This document shows positions 28,993-38,217 of a DNA stretch of 64,000 bases, one piece after another. Position 1 is the first letter of the stretch, and each line of letters opens with the position of its first letter. This DNA is from Enterovibrio qingdaonensis (GTDB lineage: Bacteria > Pseudomonadota > Gammaproteobacteria > Enterobacterales > Vibrionaceae): positions 1-64,000 of the forward strand of contig NZ_JAJUBB010000011.1 in NCBI RefSeq assembly GCF_028683135.1. Reading direction: 5' to 3'. The notes under the pieces are model-generated. The model was not told where the DNA came from and ran no database searches. It saw only the letters and a program-made list of their open reading frames with translations. Made by a program: the position numbers and the translations under genes.

Positions 28993-29093
28993 GGTTTCCC
29001 CGTTCAAAATATTGATTTCTCTTTAACAACCATAGAAAAGAACGAGGATTTATCTAATCGCTTTCAAACTAATAATGAGACGGGAGAAATAAA

Positions 29094-29118
29094 AAAAGCA
29101 GCCAAAAGGCTGCTTTTT
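29094..29118 (-). terminator. Terminator of aspS-yebC-ruvC segment
   Basis: An AAAAGCAGCC / GGCTGCTTTT stem with loop TTTT on the minus strand, followed by a T run, lies just after ruvC. Confidence 0.88.
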
Positions 29119-29133
29119 CAGTATCCAAAATAC

Positions 29134-29655
29134 TTAACGGTAACGACCTCGGCGGGCACTTTTGGCCTGCCCGGCCATTGCCACCAAGGTATGATTAGTG
29201 TGCGCGTGACAAATTGCCACCGCCAACGCATCTGCGGCATCGGCCTGTGGCGTCGCGGGTAACTTCAACATATGCACAACCATCGCCTGCACTTGTTTCT
29301 TATCCGCACTACCTTTACCGACAACGGCTTGCTTAATCAAGCGGGCTGCGTACTCACTGACGGGTAATCCCGCATTCACGGCAGCAACAATGGCACTGCC
29401 GCGCGCCTGACCCAGCTTCAATGCCGAATCCGCATTTCTTGCCATAAACACCTGCTCAATGGCAAACGTATCTGGCTGAAACTGGGTGATCACCTCACTC
29501 ACACCCGCAAAGATTTGGCCAAGCTTTCCCGCTAAGTCTTCAGAATCTGTACGAATACAGCCACTACCAAGGTACTCTAAATTACGTCCTTGATGGCGGA
29601 TCACGCCGTAGCCAGTGATCCGCGAACCCGGGTCAATCCCGAGAATAATTGCCAC
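29134..29655 (-). CDS. ruvC: RuvC, Holliday-junction resolvase
   Basis: This 173-residue RNase H-fold nuclease has all four catalytic acids: Asp8 ([12 protein letters not shown]), Glu67 (AIEQVF), Asp139 and Asp142 (ADAADALA). They match E. coli 7/66/138/141 with an offset of one. RuvC resolves Holliday junctions with RuvAB. Here it is about 9 kb from ruvAB. It starts 6 bp after yebC. Confidence 0.97.
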   Translation of the reverse strand: MAIILGIDPGSRITGYGVIRHQGRNLEYLGSGCIRTDSEDLAGKLGQIFAGVSEVITQFQPDTFAIEQVFMARNADSALKLGQARGSAIVAAVNAGLPVSEYAARLIKQAVVGKGSADKKQVQAMVVHMLKLPATPQADAADALAVAICHAHTNHTLVAMAGQAKSARRGRYR

Positions 29656-29661
29656 GAGCGG

Positions 29662-30408
29662 TTATTCCAATGTTGCTGCGACTTCGTCAGAGATCTCACC
29701 GTTGTGGTAAACCTCTTGAACGTCATCCAAATCTTCCAATGCATCGATAAGACGAAGCAATTTAGGGGCTGATGATTCATCAAGGTCAGCTTTCGTCGAA
29801 GGCACCAAGGTGACTTCTGCGTTTTGTGCTTCAAAGCCTGCCGCATCCAGTGCATCTTTGACCGAACCGAAATCAGCTGGCGTTGTGTAAACGTCGATAG
29901 AACCGTCATCATTGGTTTCAACATCGTCTGCGCCACCTTCCAGTGCCGCTTCCATGACTGCGTCTTCGTCCAGTCCTGGCGCGTAAGAAATTACCCCTTT
30001 CTTATCGAACAGGTAATTTACACTGCCGTCGGTACCTAAATTGCCACCCGCTTTTGAAAACGCATGACGAACACCAGACACAGTGCGGTTACGGTTATCA
30101 GTCATACATTCCACCATGACTGCCGTACCTGCAGGGCCGTAACCTTCATAGATCACGGTTTCCATGTTCTCGTCACCTTCACCACCCGCACCACGAGTCA
30201 CCGCGCGGTTTACCGTGTCACGGGTCATGTTGTTCGACAGTGCCTTATCAATCGCAGCGCGAAGGCGTGGGTTGTTTTCTGGCTCAGGGCCGCCCTCTTT
30301 CGCCGCGACGGTGATTTCACGGATCAGTTTGGTGAAAATTTTGCCACGCTTTGCGTCTTGTGCCGCTTTACGGTGTTTGATGTTGGCGAATTTACTGTGA
30401 CCTGCCAT
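29662..30408 (-). CDS. yebC: YebC/TACO1-family protein
   Basis: The 248-residue protein starts [20 protein letters not shown], the family's invariant N-terminus, at ATG 30408 after a GGAGA site; a longer frame to 30462 lacks one. YebC proteins relieve ribosome stalling on proline-rich stretches or act in transcription, depending on the study. It lies between aspS and ruvC, its classical place. Confidence 0.95.
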   Translation of the reverse strand: MAGHSKFANIKHRKAAQDAKRGKIFTKLIREITVAAKEGGPEPENNPRLRAAIDKALSNNMTRDTVNRAVTRGAGGEGDENMETVIYEGYGPAGTAVMVECMTDNRNRTVSGVRHAFSKAGGNLGTDGSVNYLFDKKGVISYAPGLDEDAVMEAALEGGADDVETNDDGSIDVYTTPADFGSVKDALDAAGFEAQNAEVTLVPSTKADLDESSAPKLLRLIDALEDLDDVQEVYHNGEISDEVAATLE

Positions 30409-30583
30409 GTTTTCTCTCCTTACTTTACCCGTTGTCTGTAGGTGTTTAACGAAAACACCCAATCCTTAAGGTAAAGACATTCGATGTCTGGTTTTTACTT
30501 TGATAGAAACTTATAACAAAACAAACAAATACTTTCTGGGATAAACCCCATATCTGCTGGCTTTAGGTGTGTGGTTTAGAAAC

Positions 30584-30613
30584 AAATAAGGCCAGATAAT
30601 CTGGCCTTATTTA
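30584..30613 (-). terminator. Terminator of aspS
   Basis: An AAATAAGGCCAG / CTGGCCTTATTT stem separates aspS from yebC, so yebC-ruvC probably have their own promoter in 30409-30583. Confidence 0.85.
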
Positions 30614-30649
30614 TTCAGGTCTGTAGACCTTAGAAGAAATCAGTACGAC

Positions 30650-32437
30650 TTACGCGTCGTTTTCTTCGTTTTTCTTCGCAGCTGCAGTTACTGCAATCGC
30701 AAGTTCTTCAAGCGATGCAGGGTTCGCAAGGCTTGGTGCGTCGGTCAGCAGACACGCCGCTGCGGTTGTTTTCGGGAACGCGATAACATCACGGATGTTC
30801 TCAGTGCCACACAGCAGCATAACCAAACGGTCAAGGCCGAATGCCAGACCAGCGTGTGGTGGCGTACCGTACTTCAGAGCTTCTAGCAGGAAGCCAAACT
30901 TCAGTTTCTGCTCGTCTGCATCGATACCCAGAATATCAAACACAACTGACTGCATGTCAGCGTTGTGAATACGCACAGAACCACCGCCTACTTCGTAGCC
31001 GTTTAGTACCATGTCGTATGCGTTAGAGTTAGCAGCCGCAGGGTTTGCGCGCAGCTCTTCTGCTGTCATGCCCAAAGGAGACGTGAATGGGTGGTGCATA
31101 GCATGCAGGTTACCCTCGTCGTCTTCTTCAAACATTGGGAAATCAACAACCCACAGTGGTGCCCACTTGTTGGTGTCAGTCAGGCCCATGTCAGTACCCA
31201 GCTTCAGACGCAGTGCGCCCAATGCTTCGGTAACCACTTTCTTGCTGTCAGCACCAAACAGGATGATATCGCCAGTTTCTGCGCCAGTACGCTCCAGAAT
31301 ACCGTTAACAACTTCTTCATTCAGGAACTTAGCAACAGGAGACTGAATGCCTTCCATGCCAGCTGCGCGGTCGTTTACTTTCAACCATGCCAGACCTTTC
31401 GCGCCGTAGATGCCAACGAACTTGGTGTAGTCGTCGATTTGCTTACGAGAAAGCTCAGCACCACCTGGTACACGGATAACCGCTACGCGACCTTTCGGGT
31501 CGTTCGCTGGGCCAGAGAACACTTTGAACTCAACGTCTTTCAGTAGGTCTGCAACGTCAACCATTTCCAGCGGGTTACGCAGGTCTGGTTTGTCAGAACC
31601 GAAACGACGCATTGCTTCTGCAAAAGTCATGGTTGGGAATTGACCCAGATCCACGTTCAGCAGCTCTTGCCACATGTCACGAACCATCTTCTCAGTCACT
31701 TCACGCACTTGGTCCGCGCTCATGAATGAGGTTTCGATATCGATTTGGGTGAATTCTGGCTGACGGTCTGCACGCAAATCTTCGTCACGGAAACATTTTA
31801 CGATTTGGTAGTAACGGTCAAAACCAGACATCATCAGCAATTGCTTGAACAGCTGAGGAGACTGAGGCAGCGCGTAGAAGCTACCTTTGTGAACACGGCT
31901 TGGTACCAAGTAGTCACGTGCACCTTCTGGTGTCGCTTTCGTCAGTACAGGCGTTTCGATATCCAGGAAGCCATTTTCATCCAAGAAACGACGAACGAAG
32001 CTAGACGCTTTTGCACGCAGTTTAATGCGGTCGCTCATTTCTGGACGACGCAGATCAAGGTAACGGTGCTTCAGACGTTGCTCTTCAGAGTTGTTTTGGT
32101 TGAAGTCCAGTGGAAGTGGAGCTGCACGGTTGATGATCTCAACGCCGCTCGCCAGTACTTCAACTTCACCCGTAGCCATACCTTTGTTGATTTGGCTTTC
32201 AGGACGCAGGCGAACTTCACCCGTGATCTTGATACAGAATTCGTTACGCAGTTGGTTAGCAACCTCAAAGATATCTTTCATATCTGGGTCTACAACTACC
32301 TGAACGATACCTTCACGGTCACGCATATCGATAAAGATAAGACCGCCTAAATCGCGACGACGGTTAACCCAGCCGCATAGTTCTACAGTTTGCCCTGCTA
32401 GGGCTTTGTTCAGGTGACCACAATATTGGGTGCGCAT
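30650..32437 (-). CDS. aspS: Aspartyl-tRNA synthetase
   Basis: This is a 595-residue bacterial-type class II synthetase. It has an N-terminal anticodon-binding OB fold ([23 protein letters not shown]), class II core motifs ([20 protein letters not shown] as motif 2; [13 protein letters not shown] as motif 3) and the bacterial GAD insertion in between. The start at 32437 (MRTQYCGHL) matches the family; a longer frame exists upstream. It charges tRNA-Asp. Confidence 0.97.
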   Translation of the reverse strand: MRTQYCGHLNKALAGQTVELCGWVNRRRDLGGLIFIDMRDREGIVQVVVDPDMKDIFEVANQLRNEFCIKITGEVRLRPESQINKGMATGEVEVLASGVEIINRAAPLPLDFNQNNSEEQRLKHRYLDLRRPEMSDRIKLRAKASSFVRRFLDENGFLDIETPVLTKATPEGARDYLVPSRVHKGSFYALPQSPQLFKQLLMMSGFDRYYQIVKCFRDEDLRADRQPEFTQIDIETSFMSADQVREVTEKMVRDMWQELLNVDLGQFPTMTFAEAMRRFGSDKPDLRNPLEMVDVADLLKDVEFKVFSGPANDPKGRVAVIRVPGGAELSRKQIDDYTKFVGIYGAKGLAWLKVNDRAAGMEGIQSPVAKFLNEEVVNGILERTGAETGDIILFGADSKKVVTEALGALRLKLGTDMGLTDTNKWAPLWVVDFPMFEEDDEGNLHAMHHPFTSPLGMTAEELRANPAAANSNAYDMVLNGYEVGGGSVRIHNADMQSVVFDILGIDADEQKLKFGFLLEALKYGTPPHAGLAFGLDRLVMLLCGTENIRDVIAFPKTTAAACLLTDAPSLANPASLEELAIAVTAAAKKNEENDA

Positions 32438-32724
32438 ATGAATTTCCCGATCTGTTACTAACTGTCCTTTCACGTCCGTAAACGCAAAGTATCGAATAAG
32501 AGGTTTGCAGAAAGCTCTGCTGACTTCCGCTGAGAGCTATCAAACAGCCAAAGTCTGAATATTTCAAAAAAGCGGGGTATTATAAAGGAAAATTTGAGCC
32601 TGCGGGAAATCAGTGCCAACTGAATCGATGAAAACCGCCCAATTGCGCAAAAAATCAGCACAGATTGACCTCGCCACACCATCGAATTAACAATAGTGGC
32701 TCACAAACACGAAAGGATTCTGTC

Positions 32725-33615
32725 TTGCAAACGCCGCTTTCCCAGCTGACCACACCACCACTTCGTCTCGGCATGACCCAATGGTCCCATAATGCATGGC
32801 AGCGTGAATTTTACCCTGCTGGCACCAAATCGGGTGACCGTCTTGCGCGTTATGCAGAAGTATTTAACACGGTTGAAGGCAATACGACGTTTTACGCCAG
32901 CCCTTCTCATGCCACAGTCGCGAATTGGAAAGCAGCCACCAGCGACGCGTTCCGCTTTACGTTTAAATTCCCTCAGCCAATTACGCACCAGATGATGTTG
33001 CGCCACTCTGATGCCATGGTGTCCGAATTCATTACCCTGATGCAGCCATTACACGAACGCATTGGGCTTTGGAAAATCCAACTACCTGCAGCGTTTGGGC
33101 CTGAACATCTCGCGGATTTGCAGCGGTTTTTAGCAGCAATGCCAGCCGCATTCAAAGTCGGTGTGGAAGTGCGTCACCCTGCGTTTTTTGCAAAGGGTGA
33201 TGAAGAGAAAGCGTTGAACGCCATGCTGATCGAAGCGGGCGCGAACAGAATCATCATGGACAGCCGTCCCGTGTTTGCTGTCCCTGCGGATACCGATGCC
33301 TTGCTTGATGCACAACAGAAAAAACCGCGAGTCCCGGTACATGCTATCGCCACCGCAGACACTCCAATGGTGCGCTTTATTGGCGATCCCACATTGGAAC
33401 GAAACGATCATTTCTTTGCAAATTGGCTATCGAAGATCCCAGTGTGGATCCATGAAGGGAAAACACCGTATCTGATGATCCACACGGCGAATAATGACCA
33501 AGCTCCGCAATTGGCAGAGCATTTTTATCAGTTGCTAGAAAAGCAGAACAATCTGCCACCTCTTTCGCCCGTTAAACCCGAGACACCAAGTGATGGACAG
33601 ATTGCACTTTTATAA
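32725..33615 (+). CDS. yecE: DUF72/YecE-family protein
   Basis: This 296-residue TIM-barrel-like DUF72 protein has the conserved LGMTQWSHNAWQREFYP start, VEGNTTFYASPSHATVANWK and the late DPTLERNDHFFANW region. Its function is unknown, although the fold suggests an enzyme. No good ATG exists. TTG 32725 follows AAAGGA with suitable spacing, and an upstream TTG at 32665 is a weaker alternative. It is divergent from aspS, the same partnership seen in E. coli (aspS-yecD-yecE). Confidence 0.85.
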   Translation: MQTPLSQLTTPPLRLGMTQWSHNAWQREFYPAGTKSGDRLARYAEVFNTVEGNTTFYASPSHATVANWKAATSDAFRFTFKFPQPITHQMMLRHSDAMVSEFITLMQPLHERIGLWKIQLPAAFGPEHLADLQRFLAAMPAAFKVGVEVRHPAFFAKGDEEKALNAMLIEAGANRIIMDSRPVFAVPADTDALLDAQQKKPRVPVHAIATADTPMVRFIGDPTLERNDHFFANWLSKIPVWIHEGKTPYLMIHTANNDQAPQLAEHFYQLLEKQNNLPPLSPVKPETPSDGQIALL

Positions 33616-33663
33616 TCAAATAGCTATTAGCAAAAAGCCATAACCAAATAGCGTGATTCAGCG

Positions 33664-34839
33664 TTAGAAATACCAGCTGATTTCTGCTTCCAGAAAGTCA
33701 TCCTTTCTCAACGCGTAAACCGGGTCTGACGTATCGTTGGAATCAAATATCCTTCCTGTTACCGTCCAGCTCCAATCATTTGAGAAGCGACCGCTCGATT
33801 CGAGTCTCACCGTCCTAGAATCGGTATCGTCCAAATCGACGGTACCGCCAATCAAAAACTCCGTGCCGTCCAAGTCATTCAATACCCAGCGTAAACCTGC
33901 AAACACATCATTTTGCCCAGCGACGGGGGCGTCTTCACCACGGCTGTCATACAGGTATTCAACCAGAAAGCCTAGGTCTGTGATGCCATCATTCACACCG
34001 ACATAGGTGTATTCAAACCCACCCGTAAAGGCCGTGTTTGAATCCAAGCTGAACCTGCGAATCGCTTCCGCTTTCCACAGCCAATCACCGTAGATAGCTT
34101 GAACATCCAAGCCGACTTGCGTCATCAATGCATAATATGGCGCGATATTGTTCGACAAGTTGTTCACGAAATACGGGTCACGGTTGGTACCATGAAAGCC
34201 ACTCAGTCCCACATCCCACTCGTCATACGTCACCGCGTAACGTGCCGCGATATCGGGGTAGAACTCTTCATGGCTTGATTCGTAGTGCGCGTCTACATCC
34301 CCCATTCCAGGCACCGCCAAGCGACCGTCAGACGTTGAAAAAGTGCGCTCCCTGAAATACGGCAGGAGATACACATCAAGCAGGCTTTCGTCGAACTCCC
34401 AACCCATACTTATCATCGGCTGGCCAAGTTTTACTTCGCCATCAACGGCTTCTACAGCATCGGTTTGGTTAATCACGTCAACCAAATGCTGCGACTCCGT
34501 CACGCCCCAAAATACAATGCCTACGCCAAATCGTAACTCGTAGTTATCCTGATAATGCATCAGCAAGGCTTCGCGTACGTCCCCATGCGTCCTGTCATCA
34601 TCGAGCGAGTCCCATCGAAAAAATGGGGAAAACACAAAGCTTGTGTTTCCCTCGTCTGATTCCCAATAGATTTCGGGCTCAATGGCAATAGAAGTTTGGC
34701 TTTTGTCCTGACCCTGCGCACCCGTTTCGGCAAATTGACGCTGCTGGAAAGACAACTCGCCTTCAACGTCAAAATACTCATAGGCGGTTAAAGGCAGCGC
34801 AGTTAACGCCATGGCTGCCCCTAATACTGCTGATTTCAT
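33664..34839 (-). CDS. Predicted outer-membrane beta-barrel protein
   Basis: This 391-residue exported protein has a signal peptide (about 1-19, ending LTAYE). The mature part is dominated by alternating strands with many Tyr, Trp, Asp and Glu residues, for example TSFVFSPFFRWDSLD and ELRFGVGIVFWGV. The final residues EAEISWYF end in Phe, the outer-membrane barrel sorting signal. It is the last gene of an operon with a LolA-like protein (8-bp gap) and an RND transporter, and has a GGAGGG ribosome-binding site. It could be a porin-like exit or a DUF1302-type barrel; the family is not certain. Confidence 0.72.
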   Translation of the reverse strand: MKSAVLGAAMALTALPLTAYEYFDVEGELSFQQRQFAETGAQGQDKSQTSIAIEPEIYWESDEGNTSFVFSPFFRWDSLDDDRTHGDVREALLMHYQDNYELRFGVGIVFWGVTESQHLVDVINQTDAVEAVDGEVKLGQPMISMGWEFDESLLDVYLLPYFRERTFSTSDGRLAVPGMGDVDAHYESSHEEFYPDIAARYAVTYDEWDVGLSGFHGTNRDPYFVNNLSNNIAPYYALMTQVGLDVQAIYGDWLWKAEAIRRFSLDSNTAFTGGFEYTYVGVNDGITDLGFLVEYLYDSRGEDAPVAGQNDVFAGLRWVLNDLDGTEFLIGGTVDLDDTDSRTVRLESSGRFSNDWSWTVTGRIFDSNDTSDPVYALRKDDFLEAEISWYF

Positions 34840-34847
34840 CCGCCCTC

Positions 34848-35642
34848 CTAGCGCGCACGTTTGAGACTGGATTTCGAGAAATCTTTTTCTTTCAAGCCCG
34901 TGTTAAACGCCAATTTGCTCGTGGTTAGCGTTGTCACTTTGCCAGTCTGGTGGTTTTTCATCACCATTTCGTGCGCACGCCAATACTGATTGAGGTACTG
35001 CTGATAATCTTCGAAGGTCAGCGTCTTCAATAAGGTATCTCGGCGGTCATAGAATTCGACTTTCAAAGGACGATAGTGCTCTTTGTCCAACCACACTTTT
35101 TGACGTGTATACCCTGAGTATTTGTCGGTTGGAATTTGCTCAACAATATAGCTGTCCATTCCTTCTACCTGCGTATCCCCCAAGTAGTTGAAGGTGTATT
35201 TCTCCAACTCAAAGGAGCTCAGATCTTCATAGGCAAACTCACTTCCCATAAACGGACCCGACTTGTTACGAGAAGCAATACGCTTCACGCGTTTCAACGC
35301 TGGCAGATAAAGCCACTGGTCATCAGGCCCTTCTACGTGTGAGTAGTTAAGGAAAACCGTTCCGCGCACATCACGGGGTTCATCAAAGATGGTCAGCCCT
35401 TTGTCGCCATCATTGGCAATTTCTAGGGTATTGATGCGAAGTTTGCGCTCACTGGTATCACCGGCGGCGTTCTGCAACATCATGCTCAGTTCGGAAACGG
35501 TATCTCCCCACCCTTCATCACGCTGCTTTCGCTCTTTGGCAATTTCCAAGCCGCGCACTTCATCAGCCACAAGCGGCAAAGACACACTGGTCAGGCTCAA
35601 TGCTACGACGACAGCCTGAGAAATCTTTTTAATCATGCTCAT
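34848..35642 (-). CDS. LolA-like outer-membrane lipoprotein-sorting protein
   Basis: This 264-residue exported protein has a signal peptide ending PLVA (about residue 26). The mature part resembles the LolA-like family found next to RND/MMPL exporters, with segments such as WLYLPALKRVKRIASRNKSGPFMGSEFAYEDL (quoted as landmarks around 118-149) that form the lipid-binding half-barrel. Such proteins are thought to ferry hydrophobic cargo through the periplasm. It is the middle gene of the operon: 17 bp after the RND gene and 8 bp before the barrel gene. Confidence 0.8.
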   Translation of the reverse strand: MSMIKKISQAVVVALSLTSVSLPLVADEVRGLEIAKERKQRDEGWGDTVSELSMMLQNAAGDTSERKLRINTLEIANDGDKGLTIFDEPRDVRGTVFLNYSHVEGPDDQWLYLPALKRVKRIASRNKSGPFMGSEFAYEDLSSFELEKYTFNYLGDTQVEGMDSYIVEQIPTDKYSGYTRQKVWLDKEHYRPLKVEFYDRRDTLLKTLTFEDYQQYLNQYWRAHEMVMKNHQTGKVTTLTTSKLAFNTGLKEKDFSKSSLKRAR

Positions 35643-35659
35643 TGTTCACTCCTTGAATA

Positions 35660-37981
35660 TTATTGCGCGGTTTGTGTCGCCAGTTCTTCTGATTCACGTG
35701 CATAAGGTTTGCGGTCAGCCACCAACAGAACCGCTGGCAGCAAGACGAAATCGACAACAAGGGCGATGAAAATCACCATCGCACTCAACATGCCCATATC
35801 CGCATTAAGACGGAACACTGAGGTCGCCAGTACGCTAAAGCCCGCCACCAACACCACGGTCGTTATCCAAAGTGCGCGACCTACCGTGCTAAACGCATAG
35901 CGGATCCCATCTTCCACATTGCGACCTTGCAAACGGGCGTAGCGGTATTTCGAGAGGAAATGCACGGTGTCATCAACCACGATGCCCAACGTCAGTGTGA
36001 TAACAATGGAAAGACCAAGGTTAATCTGACCGGAAACCACCGCCCATAAGCCAAAACCGATGATGGCAGGCACCAAATTCGGCACCAAACTGATGGCTCC
36101 TAATCGCCATGAGCGCAGTGCAAACACCAGCAAGCCTGAAATAAGAACCAATGCGATAGGCAAGGTTTTCAGCATGCTTGCCATGTTGGTTTCGCCAATG
36201 TGCGCAAACATCAGGTTAGGGCCGGAAGAAACCATTTCGTATTGCGCGGCGTTCGCAGCAAACCAATTGTCCATGCGGGTTTCCAGCTCAATAAGCTCTA
36301 CGCTACCGAGGTTATCGATGGTCAGTAGTAACTTGACTGCTGACTTGTCGATGTTGACTTCGTTGTTGAGATCGAGGCCGTAAGGCAGTGACATTTCATA
36401 CAACAGCAGGTATTGCGCAGCGAGCTCGGGGTTCGTTGGCAGACGGTAGTAAGCGTTATCATCTCCATGCATGTTCTTGTTCAAACGCTTAAAGGTATCG
36501 GTAATTGAAGCAACGTGATCGACTTCAGGCTGGGCGCGAAGCCAAGTTGTAAATTCATCTACCCCTTTAAGGAACACAGGCTTAGTGATCCCTTGCGGTG
36601 CACCCGATTTGATAGAAATACTGATAGCCGTTGTGCCACTGATGTTCTCTTCCATAAAGTCTGCGGCCTGGCGGAAGGTATTTTCAGGTCCAAAGTACTC
36701 AACAGAGTTGTCATTAACTTGGTTTTGCACCATCAAAGACGCTGAAATCGCCACCACGACCACACTCACAGGCAGAATCAATTTATGCTGCTTAATGACA
36801 GTGTTGGCAATCCACGCCATGACTTTGTTGCCACCCGTTTTGGCGGGTTTTACTTTCATTGGCATCAACTTGAGCATTGCCGGAAGCAAGGTGACAGACA
36901 AGAAGAACGCGATCATCACACCCACAGCAGCAAGGTTCCCCATGTCACGCAGTACCGGAGAGTCCGAGGCGTTCATCATCAAGAAACCGATAGATGTGGT
37001 GACGGACGTAATAAGCAGCGCGAGGAAGTTAACGCGCAATGCATAAGTGATCGCCGCATTTTTGTCTTTGCCTTCTCTCAGGGCATGCACATAGGAAGTA
37101 ATCAAGTGGACACAATCGGCGACGGCAAGCGTCATGATCAGTGTCGGCACGTTCACCGTACCGTTGTTGAGGTAATGTCCCACCCAACCAAGCAGTCCCA
37201 TGGTGCTGACGATAGTAAGCACTATCACCACCAAGGTCGCAGCCACAAATTTCCATGAGCGCAGCATTAATCCGAGGAAAACCAGAATCACAAGAAACAT
37301 CATTGGAACGAGTGTATTTCCGTCATCCATCGCTGCGGCGGCAAACGCTTTATTCATCGCAATGATGCCACCAAGGTGAAAATCGACGTTCGGGTATTCC
37401 GCGCCCGCTTTGGCAAGCAGACTGTCTGTGAATGCCGCAATTTCATTAACCTGAACGGTTTGATCGCCATTCGGCAATTGGAAGGTAATCGTAACGACCG
37501 ACACGCTGCCGTCTTGAGAAACCGCAGAGTTCACTAGGCGCGGTTCGTTCAAGGCAATATCACGAATGTATGCCCGCCTCGCCGCGTCTAACGCTATGTA
37601 GTCAGCAGCAAGATCTTCCACCAGCAAGTCATCTAACTCTGCGGAGGTATGTTGGTAGTTGGTGATTGAGTCGACACGGCTTGCAAAGGGGGTTTGCCAT
37701 GCCTCTTCTGTGAGGTATTGGATCAACGACAGGTTTTCTTGCGTAAACACATCACCGTTTTCAGGCGCGACGACAATCGCAAGGGTGTCCGTTTTGTTGA
37801 AGGTCGCTTCAAGCTCTTTAAACGCTTGAAGTTGCGGGTTACCTTCATCGAAAAAGATTTGGTAGTCTCCACGGAAGTAAAGCTTAGAGGCTCCAAATGC
37901 CGCTAATAGCGAAATAAACACGCTAAGGAACAAGAACAGCCAAGGCCGTGCGGTTGGCCATTGGGATAAATCACGTTTCAT
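35660..37981 (-). CDS. RND/MMPL-family exporter
   Basis: This 773-residue transporter has two similar halves, each with one helix, a large periplasmic domain and a bundle of about five helices. The first bundle starts near GNTLVPMMFLVILVFLGLML, the second near LPIALVLISGLLVFAL. Conserved VADCVHLI and GIVVDDTVHFLSKYRYAR segments mark helix 4 of each half with its acidic residues. This MMPL/HAE2-like architecture moves lipids or hydrophobic compounds. The start ATG 37981 has GGAGAG upstream; the longer frame crosses operator sites and is rejected. It is the first gene of the operon, directly behind a cluster of palindromic operators and a TetR gene. Confidence 0.88.
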   Translation of the reverse strand: MKRDLSQWPTARPWLFLFLSVFISLLAAFGASKLYFRGDYQIFFDEGNPQLQAFKELEATFNKTDTLAIVVAPENGDVFTQENLSLIQYLTEEAWQTPFASRVDSITNYQHTSAELDDLLVEDLAADYIALDAARRAYIRDIALNEPRLVNSAVSQDGSVSVVTITFQLPNGDQTVQVNEIAAFTDSLLAKAGAEYPNVDFHLGGIIAMNKAFAAAAMDDGNTLVPMMFLVILVFLGLMLRSWKFVAATLVVIVLTIVSTMGLLGWVGHYLNNGTVNVPTLIMTLAVADCVHLITSYVHALREGKDKNAAITYALRVNFLALLITSVTTSIGFLMMNASDSPVLRDMGNLAAVGVMIAFFLSVTLLPAMLKLMPMKVKPAKTGGNKVMAWIANTVIKQHKLILPVSVVVVAISASLMVQNQVNDNSVEYFGPENTFRQAADFMEENISGTTAISISIKSGAPQGITKPVFLKGVDEFTTWLRAQPEVDHVASITDTFKRLNKNMHGDDNAYYRLPTNPELAAQYLLLYEMSLPYGLDLNNEVNIDKSAVKLLLTIDNLGSVELIELETRMDNWFAANAAQYEMVSSGPNLMFAHIGETNMASMLKTLPIALVLISGLLVFALRSWRLGAISLVPNLVPAIIGFGLWAVVSGQINLGLSIVITLTLGIVVDDTVHFLSKYRYARLQGRNVEDGIRYAFSTVGRALWITTVVLVAGFSVLATSVFRLNADMGMLSAMVIFIALVVDFVLLPAVLLVADRKPYARESEELATQTAQ

Positions 37982-37996
37982 CACACTCTCCATTTG

Positions 37997-38009
37997 TGAC
38001 GATCCGTCA
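37997..38009. promoter_or_regulatory. TGACG-N3-CGTCA operator, copy 1
   Basis: TGACGATCCGTCA is a perfect 5-3-5 palindrome 15 bp before the RND start codon, where bound repressor would block initiation. Confidence 0.75.
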
Positions 38010-38021
38010 TATACTCTGATT

Positions 38022-38044
38022 AAAAAAACCAGCTTAGCTGGTTT
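38022..38044 (-). terminator. Terminator hairpin between tetR and the RND operon, copy nearest RND
   Basis: An AAACCAGC / GCTGGTTT stem with a seven-base T tract on the minus strand. Confidence 0.7.
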
Positions 38045-38072
38045 ACTACTTCCCTGACAGATTCTGTGAATT

Positions 38073-38085
38073 TGACGTTTCGTCA
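38073..38085. promoter_or_regulatory. TGACG-N3-CGTCA operator, copy 2
   Basis: TGACGTTTCGTCA is a perfect 5-3-5 palindrome between the two terminator hairpins. A further dyad with ACAG / CTGT arms lies beside it at 38055-38069. Confidence 0.72.
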
Positions 38086-38096
38086 AACCCCATTCT

Positions 38097-38117
38097 AAAA
38101 AAAGCACTCAGTGCTTT
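38097..38117 (-). terminator. Terminator of the tetR gene
   Basis: An AAAGCAC / GTGCTTT stem followed by a T run on the minus strand, about 100 bp after the tetR stop. Confidence 0.72.
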
Positions 38118-38138
38118 AGATGGTATTCACAGCATATA

Positions 38139-38168
38139 TGACGATTCGTCATTGCTGACTTTTCGTCA
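38139..38168. promoter_or_regulatory. TGACG-N3-CGTCA operator, copy 3, with a degenerate copy adjacent
   Basis: TGACGATTCGTCA (38139-38151) is perfect. TGACTTTTCGTCA (38156-38168) follows at a 17-bp centre-to-centre distance and has one mismatch. The close spacing suggests cooperative dimers. Confidence 0.7.
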
Positions 38169-38204
38169 ATATAGGGCAACATTTAGGCAATGTGAAGGTG
38201 TTTT

Positions 38205-38217
38205 TGACGAAACGTCA
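38205..38217. promoter_or_regulatory. TGACG-N3-CGTCA operator overlapping the tetR stop codon
   Basis: TGACGAAACGTCA is a perfect palindrome whose last three bases are the tetR stop codon on the minus strand. Confidence 0.7.

Noticed and set aside
31745-32350. 201-codon plus-strand frame opposite aspS
   Set aside because: An antisense artefact of the conserved synthetase gene, rich in Thr, Phe and Arg, with no ribosome-binding site.
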